Shown here piece after piece: positions 1 to 4,948 of a stretch of DNA of 5,858 nt; position 1 is the stretch's first letter, and every line of letters starts with the position of its first letter. Source of the stretch: Fluviibacter sp964387485 (GTDB lineage Bacteria > Pseudomonadota > Gammaproteobacteria > Burkholderiales > Rhodocyclaceae); NCBI GenBank assembly GCA_964387485.1, contig CAYLWV010000083.1:1-5858 (forward strand), given 5' to 3'. Under the pieces are notes generated by a model that saw nothing but the letters and a program-made list of their open reading frames with translations, searched no databases and was not told the origin of the DNA. A program made the translations under genes and the position numbers.

Positions 1-20
1 TCCCACCCTCTCCGCCAAAC

Positions 21-60
21 AAAAAAAGGCCTTTAAGTTTAACGACTTAAAGGCCTTTTT
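21..60. terminator. Bidirectional intrinsic terminator
   Basis: A perfect 16-bp stem is formed by 23-38 pairing with 45-60 around a 6-nt loop (39-44, ttaacg). The right arm ends in five T's, giving a U-tract for + strand transcription. The left side begins with seven A's (21-27), giving a U-tract for transcription coming from the right. It therefore can stop transcripts from both directions. It most likely ends the unseen gene to the left and separates it from the MFS gene that starts 45 bp further on. The first 20 bases hold no identifiable gene end. Confidence 0.9.
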
Positions 61-72
61 CATTTCCTCGGT

Positions 73-78
73 TATAGT
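73..78 (+). promoter_or_regulatory. Possible -10 element for the MFS gene
   Basis: TATAGT matches five of six bases of the sigma-70 -10 consensus and lies about 27 bp before the ATG at 105, so a transcript would have a leader of about 20 nt that still includes the Shine-Dalgarno sequence. No good -35 box is visible: the expected position falls in the right arm of the terminator. The MFS gene needs a promoter here because the terminator isolates it from upstream transcription. This is a weak, position-based call. Confidence 0.3.
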
Positions 79-104
79 CATCGCATCATCTCAAAGGATG
101 GGCG

Positions 105-1298
105 ATGCATCTGTTCAAAACCCTTGCTCAATTACCACGCACCGTCTGGTTGATCGGCTTGATCAGCTTGGTCAACGACAGTGCGAGCGAGATGCTGTAT
201 CCGCTTATCCCGCTGTATCTGTCGGCCGTGTTGATGGCCGGCCCTAAGGCGCTGGGTTTGATTGAAGGCGTGGCGGAGGCGACGGCGAGTCTGTTGAAGC
301 TATTTTCCGGTGTGTTGATGGATCGTACACGCCGGGCAAAGCCCTGGATTGTGGTGGGCTACGGCCTGGTCGGGCTGGGTCGGCCATTGATTGCCTTTGT
401 GAGCAGCTGGCCCTGGCTGATGCTGATCCGCTTTAGTGATCGCGTGGGTAAAGGGCTGCGCACGTCACCGCGAGATGCCATGCTGGCTGCGGCAGCCGGC
501 CCGCATCATCGGGGTTTGGCATTTGGTTTACATCGGGCCATGGATAACGCCGGTGCCGTGGTTGGCCCGCTGGTGGCCTGGGCGCTTCTGGCCTCAGCGG
601 TACCTCTGCAGGACATCTTTTTGTGGTCGGCCGTGCCGGCGACCATTTGTGTGGTGCTGGCGCTCTTTCTGAAAGACCCGCCCGGTGAACATTTTGCCGA
701 GCTGCCGCGCTTCAATTGGCGGGAACACCGGATCAGCCCGGCGATGAAGCGCTACCTAGTGGTGGTGGGCATCTTTTCTCTGGGAAATGCCTCCAATATG
801 TTTTTGCTCCTGCGCGCAGGCGAGTTGGGCGTGGCGACCCAGGATATTCCTCTGTTATGGGCGGCGGTGTCGGCGGTCCCCACTATATTCTCGACACCCT
901 TGGCCGCGTGGTCGGACCGGATCGGTCGCGTCCGCTTGTTGCTGGCCGGGTATACCGCTTATGGCACGGTGTATCTGATTCTGGCCTACCTGGGCCACGG
1001 CAGCCTGTGGCTGTTTGGTTTGTACGCCCTGTATGGCCTGTTTCTGGCGGCGACCGAAGGGGTGGAAAAAGCGCTGGTCGCAGATCTGGCACCCAAAGAG
1101 CGGCAGGGCACCGCCTTTGGTTGGTTCAACATGATTACCGGGTTCTGTTTGCTACCGGCGTCCATCATCTTCGGTTGGCTGTATCAGGACATCTCGGCTG
1201 AAGTTGCCTTTGTCTTTTCTGGCGTGTGCGGCTTTCTATCCGCAGCGCTGATGCTTTTCTGGTGGCGCAGTTTTAACGTAAGCCCGATGCCACACTGA
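105..1298 (+). CDS. MFS transporter (MJ1317-like, function unknown)
   Basis: Predicted inner-membrane carrier of 397 residues, the usual size for a 12-helix major facilitator protein. The N-terminal block LVNDSASEMLYPLIPLYL (about 22-39) and the RFSDRVGKGLRTSPRD block (109-124) are typical of a bacterial/archaeal MFS branch that I recall as MJ1317-like. The MFS signature loop after helix 2 is G69-V-L-M-D73-R-T-R-R77, and its second-half counterpart is W269-S-D271-R-I-G-R275. The substrate cannot be read from the sequence; export of small molecules is a guess. The start is ATG 105, served by AAGGA at 94-98 with a 6-nt spacer. The ATG at 98 is in another frame. The gene is monocistronic by layout: a terminator lies upstream, and the next gene converges on it and overlaps its last 26 bp. 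The reading frame is intact with no sign of decay. Confidence 0.88.
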   Translation: MHLFKTLAQLPRTVWLIGLISLVNDSASEMLYPLIPLYLSAVLMAGPKALGLIEGVAEATASLLKLFSGVLMDRTRRAKPWIVVGYGLVGLGRPLIAFVSSWPWLMLIRFSDRVGKGLRTSPRDAMLAAAAGPHHRGLAFGLHRAMDNAGAVVGPLVAWALLASAVPLQDIFLWSAVPATICVVLALFLKDPPGEHFAELPRFNWREHRISPAMKRYLVVVGIFSLGNASNMFLLLRAGELGVATQDIPLLWAAVSAVPTIFSTPLAAWSDRIGRVRLLLAGYTAYGTVYLILAYLGHGSLWLFGLYALYGLFLAATEGVEKALVADLAPKERQGTAFGWFNMITGFCLLPASIIFGWLYQDISAEVAFVFSGVCGFLSAALMLFWWRSFNVSPMPH

Positions 1299-1971
1299 TG
1301 GCGGTTTTGACCCATTGGCTGGCCAGTACCTGAAACTTTTCCGGGGAATCCACTTCCAAACGGAATTGTTCGCTGGAGACGAGGTAAACGCCTTCACCCA
1401 GCAGTTTGCCGGAAACACTGTCGAGCAACTTGGCTTCCACCATGAGTTGCGGTTTGCTGCCACCAATCGTGGTGCCTTGCCCGGTAGCCTTGAGTACTGT
1501 GCTGATCGGTACCAGACGACGTGGCCGGAAGACATCACCCTCGACCACGACACCGGTCACGGCCGTGCTCAGACGCGCCACACGCTGGCCCGGTTTGTAG
1601 CTGATGCCAAACTGTTTACGCACCATCTGGCGCATGGAGATATCCATCCCGTTGCGGACTTTGTAGATGGTTTCTTCGGTAATGCCTTTTTTGCCCAGAT
1701 CTTTTTCGGCGGACTGGTACAGCACAATCGGATCCACCATGACGGCGCGATAGTCACTGCGTTTGTAGTCCGGGCTCAGATAACGATAGATCTTGACACC
1801 GGGTTGGATGGATACGAGCTTGAGCCGGTCGTAATCCGAGGCGTTGATATATTCGTTGGGGTCGGATTGCGTTTGAACACCGGCACAGGCCACCAGGAAT
1901 GCCGCTGCCAGGGCAGGGCAGAGCGCGGCGAGGCGTTTGAGGGTGCGTTGGCAACGAAGATGTAGAAGCAT
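1273..1971 (-). CDS. DUF3313-family putative lipoprotein
   Basis: A 232-residue protein with a lipoprotein signal peptide: a basic N-region (R6, R9, K12, R13), a hydrophobic stretch LAALCPALAAAFLVAC, and lipobox L26-V-A-C29. It should be lipid-anchored after cleavage before C29. Residue D37 lies beyond the +2 position, so outer-membrane sorting is not excluded. The mature part starts with YDRLKLVSIQPGVKIYRYLSPDYKRSDYRAVMVDPIVLY (about 47-85), which I recognise as the DUF3313 pattern. The function of that family is unknown to me, and no catalytic motif is evident. The start is taken as ATG at 1971-1969 because it gives a normal signal peptide. The frame stays open to a TTG at 2076, but that would add a 35-residue extension and reach into the start of the divergent gene. 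No clear Shine-Dalgarno precedes ATG 1971. Its 3' end overlaps the convergent MFS gene by 26 bp. Confidence 0.8.
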   Translation of the reverse strand: MLLHLRCQRTLKRLAALCPALAAAFLVACAGVQTQSDPNEYINASDYDRLKLVSIQPGVKIYRYLSPDYKRSDYRAVMVDPIVLYQSAEKDLGKKGITEETIYKVRNGMDISMRQMVRKQFGISYKPGQRVARLSTAVTGVVVEGDVFRPRRLVPISTVLKATGQGTTIGGSKPQLMVEAKLLDSVSGKLLGEGVYLVSSEQFRLEVDSPEKFQVLASQWVKTAISVASGLR

Positions 1972-2043
1972 GGTGGCAATCAGGGTTACAAGCAGGGCGG
2001 CCTTGCAGAAATGGCTGAGTCTGCAGGATCGCGGCGTCAATGA

Positions 2044-2064
2044 GATAATGTCAGCATTATAAAT
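2044..2064. promoter_or_regulatory. Divergent promoter region with small palindrome
   Basis: The 110-bp gap between two divergent genes has an AT-rich core. ATAATG (2045-2050) and CATTAT (2055-2060) form a perfect 6-bp inverted repeat around TCAG. The repeat provides -10-like boxes on both strands: GATAAT at 2044-2049 (+) and a perfect TATAAT at 2061-2056 (-). A further TATAAA lies at 2059-2064 (+). None has a convincing -35 at 16-18 bp. A leftward transcript would carry a leader of about 78 nt before the lipoprotein ATG. The palindrome might be an operator or simply a by-product of two overlapping -10 boxes. Confidence 0.4.
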
Positions 2065-2081
2065 GGTTGAGATCAATGCTC

Positions 2082-3095
2082 ATGGCGCGTCATTTTCTGG
2101 TTACAGGTGCAGCAGGTTTTATTGGCATGCACACGGCATTACGTCTGCTGGAGCGTGGCGATACCGTGGTGGGTCTGGATAACCTGAACGACTACTATGA
2201 TCCGGCCCTCAAGCTGGGCCGTCTGGATGTGTTGGCCAAGCATCCGGGCTTTCGTTTTGTGAAAGGCGATCTGGCGGATCGTGAGCTGATGGCGGATCTG
2301 TTTGCCAAAGAGCAGTTTGCCGGTGTGGTCCACCTGGCGGCCCAGGCCGGTGTCCGTTATTCGGTGACTAATCCGCATACCTATGCCGACTGTAATCTGA
2401 CAGGCTTTCTCAATGTGCTGGAAGGCTGCCGTCAGAATAAGGTAGGTCATCTGGTCTATGCCTCCAGCTCCAGCGTTTACGGCGGCAATGAGAAAATGCC
2501 GTTCTCTGAAGCGGATAGCGTCGATCATCCGGTCAGCCTCTATGCCGCCACCAAGCGGGCCAATGAACTCATGGCCCACAGCTACAGCCATCTGTACAAC
2601 TTGCCGGTCACCGGTCTCCGTTTCTTTACGGTGTATGGCCCGTGGGGGCGCCCGGATCAGTCGTTATTCCTGTTTGTCAGCGCCATGCTGGCCGGCCAAG
2701 CCATTAAGGTCTTTAACGAAGGCAAGATGCGCCGCGACTTTACCTACATCGATGACATTGTCGAAGGGGTCATTCGTGTGCTCGATAAGCCGGCGACGCC
2801 GGATGCCGCGTTCGATCCGCAGCACCCGCTACCGCATACCGGACGGGCACCGTATCGCATCTTCAATATTGGTAATAGCGACCCCGTACCGTTGATGGAC
2901 TTTATTGAAGCCATCGAAGCCTCACTGGGTATGACCGCCGAGAAAAACTTCCTGCCGCTGCAGGCCGGCGATGTCACCGAGACCTTTGCCGATACGCAGG
3001 CGCTGGATACCTGGGTCGGCTTCAAACCTGCGACCAGCGTCCGTCAGGGCGTGGGGCAGTTTGTTGACTGGTATCGCAATTATTACCGGGTGTGA
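2082..3095 (+). CDS. UDP-glucuronate 4-epimerase-like NAD-dependent epimerase
   Basis: Cytoplasmic extended short-chain dehydrogenase/reductase of 337 residues, expected to interconvert UDP-glucuronate and UDP-galacturonate using tightly bound NAD. Visible elements are the Rossmann motif G9-A-A-G12-F-I-G15, the acidic stretch LDNLNDYYDPALK (32-44) typical of uronate epimerases, HLAAQAGVRYS (84-94), the serine strand YASSSSVYG (126-134), the catalytic Y154-A-A-T-K158, and the family block GPWGRPD (186-192) followed by FNEGKMRRDFTYIDDIVEGV (211-230). A Met replaces the usual Ser after FIG (M16). Candidate starts are TTG 2067, ATG 2076 and ATG 2082. The last gives the normal N-terminus MARHFLVTG and a usable distance (9 nt) from the weak GAGA at 2069-2072. 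The product would supply galacturonate for surface polysaccharide, but no glycosyltransferase or UDP-glucose dehydrogenase gene is in view. A related UDP-sugar specificity cannot be excluded. Confidence 0.87.
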   Translation: MARHFLVTGAAGFIGMHTALRLLERGDTVVGLDNLNDYYDPALKLGRLDVLAKHPGFRFVKGDLADRELMADLFAKEQFAGVVHLAAQAGVRYSVTNPHTYADCNLTGFLNVLEGCRQNKVGHLVYASSSSVYGGNEKMPFSEADSVDHPVSLYAATKRANELMAHSYSHLYNLPVTGLRFFTVYGPWGRPDQSLFLFVSAMLAGQAIKVFNEGKMRRDFTYIDDIVEGVIRVLDKPATPDAAFDPQHPLPHTGRAPYRIFNIGNSDPVPLMDFIEAIEASLGMTAEKNFLPLQAGDVTETFADTQALDTWVGFKPATSVRQGVGQFVDWYRNYYRV

Positions 3096-3104
3096 TTCAC
3101 CGGA

Positions 3105-3133
3105 TTGTCATCAAGTGGACACTAAGATACAGA
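3105..3133 (+). promoter_or_regulatory. Weak candidate promoter for acetate kinase gene
   Basis: TTGTCA (3105-3110) matches five of six bases of the -35 consensus. Seventeen bases later comes TACAGA (3128-3133), a poor -10; TAAGAT at 3123-3128 fits better by sequence but is too close. The site lies in the 84-bp gap after the epimerase stop. A short hairpin at 3138-3143/3151-3156 (ATCAGC/GCTGAT, 7-nt loop) follows it. That hairpin has only a 6-bp stem and no real T-tract, so it is not a convincing terminator, and read-through from the epimerase gene remains possible. Confidence 0.25.
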
Positions 3134-3179
3134 CATGATCAGCGCAAACTGCTGATTTAATCTGGATGGATTTCACATC

Positions 3180-4385
3180 ATGAATTCGACGCTCCCCGTG
3201 TTGCTCTGCCTGAATGCCGGTTCTTCCAGCGTCAAGTTTTCTGTCTATGAGGTATCTGGCACGGCGGGGCAAGATGACCTGGTGCTCCTGTTCGGTGGTC
3301 AAATCGAAGGGCTGCTCACGCAACCACACTTCAAGGTGTGTGATGCACAGGGCGGCGTGCTGAATGAGCGCCAGTGGGATGCGCCGAAGCGCCGGGCTGA
3401 GGCGGTAGAAATTATTCTGGACTATGTGCGTTCGGCGACGACAGGTTACCACCTGGCTGCGGTGGGGCATCGGGTGGTGCTGGGCGGCGTTGAATACCCG
3501 CATGCCGTGGTGGTTGATGATGCCGTATTGTCGGTGCTTGATCACTATGCCGTGATTGTCCCCAGTCATCAGCCGGCCGAAATCGAGGCCATCCGCTTGT
3601 TGCAGGCGTCGCATCCGGATCTGCTGCAGGTCGCGTGTTTTGACTCGGCCTTTCACCGGACGAAATCGGAAGTCGCTGATCTATACGCGCTGCCATTAAG
3701 CTACCGTGACAAAGGCATCCGGCGCTGGGGCTTTCATGGTTTGTCCTACGATTACATCAGCAGCGAATTGCCGGCGCTGGACCCGCGACTGGCCACGGGC
3801 AAAACCGTGGTCATGCATCTGGGCAGTGGGGCCAGTCTGTGCGGCTTGCAGGGTGGGCGTAGTGCCTATACCTCGATGGGTTTTTCGCCCCTGGATGGGC
3901 TCATGATGGGTACCCGCTGTGGTTCACTGGACCCGATGATTCCGTTGTATCTGATACAGCAGTATCAGATGTCAGCGGCAGCGGTGGAAAAGCTGCTGAT
4001 TAAGGATGCCGGTTTGCTCGGTGTTTCCGGCCTCTCGAATGACATGCGTGACCTGGAACAGAGTACGGAGGCCAATGCCAAACTGGCCATCGATCTGTTC
4101 GTGGAAATGCTGGCCCGTGAAACCGGGGCCGCCATGGCGTCGATCCGCGGTCTGGATGGCATCGTCTTTACGGCCGGTATTGGCGAACACTCGCCCTTGA
4201 TCCGGTCACGGGTCTGTGAGGCGTTAGCCTGGGCAGGGGTGACACTTGATCCGGTCAGTAATGCATCCGCGGTTACAGGCGCGCGCCGGATCTCCACCGA
4301 TGAGAGCCGTGTAGCGGTGTGGATCATCCCGACGAATGAAGAGCTCGTCATCGCGCGCGACACCTGGCGGCTGGCGAAATCCTGA
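3180..4385 (+). CDS. ackA: Acetate kinase
   Basis: Cytoplasmic enzyme of 401 residues, the full family length, catalysing ATP + acetate to ADP + acetyl phosphate and the reverse (propionate is a possible alternative substrate). Motifs in order: LN12-A-G-S-S-S-V-K19 at the N-terminus; GHR98VVLGG; VPSH130QP; CFD155SAFH; RRWGFH186GLSY; the phosphate-binding HLGSGAS (213-219); MGTR246CGSLDP; TAGIGEH (331-337); and TNEE (385-388). These supply the Asn, Arg, His, Asp, His, Arg and Glu known from the Methanosarcina enzyme. Departures from the textbook family are HLGSG for HLGNG, GSLDP for GDxDP, and VPSHQPAE for APLHNPPN. Some of these are normal in a proteobacterial subgroup. The start is ATG 3180 with GGATGGA at 3164-3170, 9 nt upstream. 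No phosphate acetyltransferase or phosphoketolase gene adjoins it within this window. Confidence 0.93.
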   Translation: MNSTLPVLLCLNAGSSSVKFSVYEVSGTAGQDDLVLLFGGQIEGLLTQPHFKVCDAQGGVLNERQWDAPKRRAEAVEIILDYVRSATTGYHLAAVGHRVVLGGVEYPHAVVVDDAVLSVLDHYAVIVPSHQPAEIEAIRLLQASHPDLLQVACFDSAFHRTKSEVADLYALPLSYRDKGIRRWGFHGLSYDYISSELPALDPRLATGKTVVMHLGSGASLCGLQGGRSAYTSMGFSPLDGLMMGTRCGSLDPMIPLYLIQQYQMSAAAVEKLLIKDAGLLGVSGLSNDMRDLEQSTEANAKLAIDLFVEMLARETGAAMASIRGLDGIVFTAGIGEHSPLIRSRVCEALAWAGVTLDPVSNASAVTGARRISTDESRVAVWIIPTNEELVIARDTWRLAKS

Positions 4386-4393
4386 GGTCTTAA

Positions 4394-4407
4394 GCTGACG
4401 TGTCAGC
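4394..4407. repeat. Inverted repeat GCTGAC-gt-GTCAGC
   Basis: Perfect 6-bp arms separated by 2 bp, beginning 9 bp after the acetate kinase stop codon. As RNA the 2-nt loop is too tight for the full stem, and no T-run follows, so it does not read as a standard intrinsic terminator. Its compact symmetry is more like a protein-binding site, possibly belonging to the regulatory region of the MarR operon about 80 bp downstream. A chance palindrome cannot be excluded. Confidence 0.45.
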
Positions 4408-4448
4408 GTATCCGTGTTCACAGAAGTCGCTGCATTTTGTTGAGACGC

Positions 4449-4477
4449 TTGTATCTTTCTGGAAAGATAGTTAACAT
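4449..4477 (+). promoter_or_regulatory. Candidate promoter of the MarR operon
   Basis: TTGTAT (4449-4454) and TAACAT (4472-4477) are separated by exactly 17 bp. They match three and four of six consensus bases respectively, so the promoter is weak by sequence. An alternative -35 is TTGAGA at 4440-4445. The call leans on the inverted repeat that fills the spacer, which is where a repressor would be expected to act. Transcription would begin very close to the ATG at 4484, implying a very short or absent leader. Confidence 0.35.
4452..4469. promoter_or_regulatory. Probable MarR-type operator (8+8 bp palindrome)
   Basis: TATCTTTC (4452-4459) and GAAAGATA (4462-4469) form a perfect inverted repeat around TG. 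An 18-bp near-palindrome is the size bound by a MarR-family dimer. The site ends 14 bp before the MarR start codon and lies between the candidate -35 and -10 boxes, so binding should block RNA polymerase. The symmetry is seen directly. Autorepression relieved by a ligand is inferred from how MarR regulators of efflux operons commonly behave. Confidence 0.7.
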
Positions 4478-4483
4478 GCGGTC

Positions 4484-4948
4484 ATGTTCAATGATGATAA
4501 ATACCAATGGTCGGTACAGCATGATCCGCTGGTTGTACCGCTATTTCTGAACCTGGAGCGTGCCCGGAAGATGGCGCATGACCAAGCCCGTAAGGTTTGG
4601 GATCGCCATGGGCTCACGCCATCGGAGTTCGACGTCTTGGCCGTTTTACGCAACGTCGAAGCGCCGCATGAGCTGACGCCCGGCCAGATCCAGGATCGGG
4701 TGCTGCTCACTTCCGGCGGCTTGACCAAGGTGATTCATCTGCTGGAAGAGAAGGGCTTTGTCGAACGTTTTGTGGCGCGCGACGATAACCGCGTCAAACC
4801 TGTACGACTGACTACGTCGGGTGTCACCTGTATTGCCCAAGCCATGCAGGAGCTCTCTGATATGTCTGGCACCTGGATCCGGTCACTGATGTCTGAGAAG
4901 GATATCCAGGCAACAACCCGCATGTTGCGCAAGATTGCCGAACAATGA
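4484..4948 (+). CDS. MarR-family transcriptional regulator
   Basis: A 154-residue winged-helix protein, typical MarR length, expected to bind DNA as a homodimer and release it on binding a small, often phenolic or lipophilic, ligand. The N-terminal dimerisation helix (about 15-40) leads to LTPSEFDVLAVLRN (45-58), a family hallmark. Next come the helix-turn-helix ELTPGQIQDRVLLTSGGLTK (63-82), with recognition helix SGGLTKVIHLLEEKGFVER (77-95), and the wing ARDDNRVKPVRLT (98-110), and the C-terminal dimerisation helix (about 114-153). ATG 4484 is the only plausible start: an in-frame TAA sits at 4472-4474, and no Shine-Dalgarno lies at the normal distance, so initiation may be leaderless or weak. 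Its stop overlaps the next gene as ATGA, indicating co-transcription and coupled translation with the efflux channel. It probably represses its own operon through the palindrome just upstream. Confidence 0.92.
   Translation: MFNDDKYQWSVQHDPLVVPLFLNLERARKMAHDQARKVWDRHGLTPSEFDVLAVLRNVEAPHELTPGQIQDRVLLTSGGLTKVIHLLEEKGFVERFVARDDNRVKPVRLTTSGVTCIAQAMQELSDMSGTWIRSLMSEKDIQATTRMLRKIAEQ

Noticed and set aside
98..104. ATG at 98 as the MFS start
   Set aside because: It is in a different frame from the MFS coding sequence and overlaps the AAGGA Shine-Dalgarno that serves ATG 105.
716..1201. 161-codon + strand ORF in another frame of the MFS gene
   Set aside because: It is rich in Gly, Arg and Trp, as expected from a frame-shifted read of membrane-protein codons, and the MFS frame is intact throughout.
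1315..1965. 216-codon + strand ORF opposite the DUF3313 lipoprotein gene
   Set aside because: It is an antisense shadow of a gene with recognisable family motifs and a signal peptide. Its own translation shows no domain I recognise.
1972..2076. Longer form of the lipoprotein starting at TTG 2076
   Set aside because: It would put 35 extra residues before a normal signal peptide and would overlap the divergent gene's start region; ATG 1971 is the better start.
2139..2591. 150-codon - strand ORF inside the epimerase gene
   Set aside because: It lies fully antisense to a well-conserved coding sequence, and its translation resembles no family; high-GC codon bias explains the open frame.
3138..3156. 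Hairpin after the epimerase gene as a terminator
   Set aside because: The stem is only 6 bp with a 7-nt loop and is followed by TTAATC rather than a T-run, too weak to call.
3111..3656. 181-codon - strand ORF over the start of acetate kinase
   Set aside because: It is antisense to motif-bearing ackA sequence. No initiation signal or family resemblance supports it.
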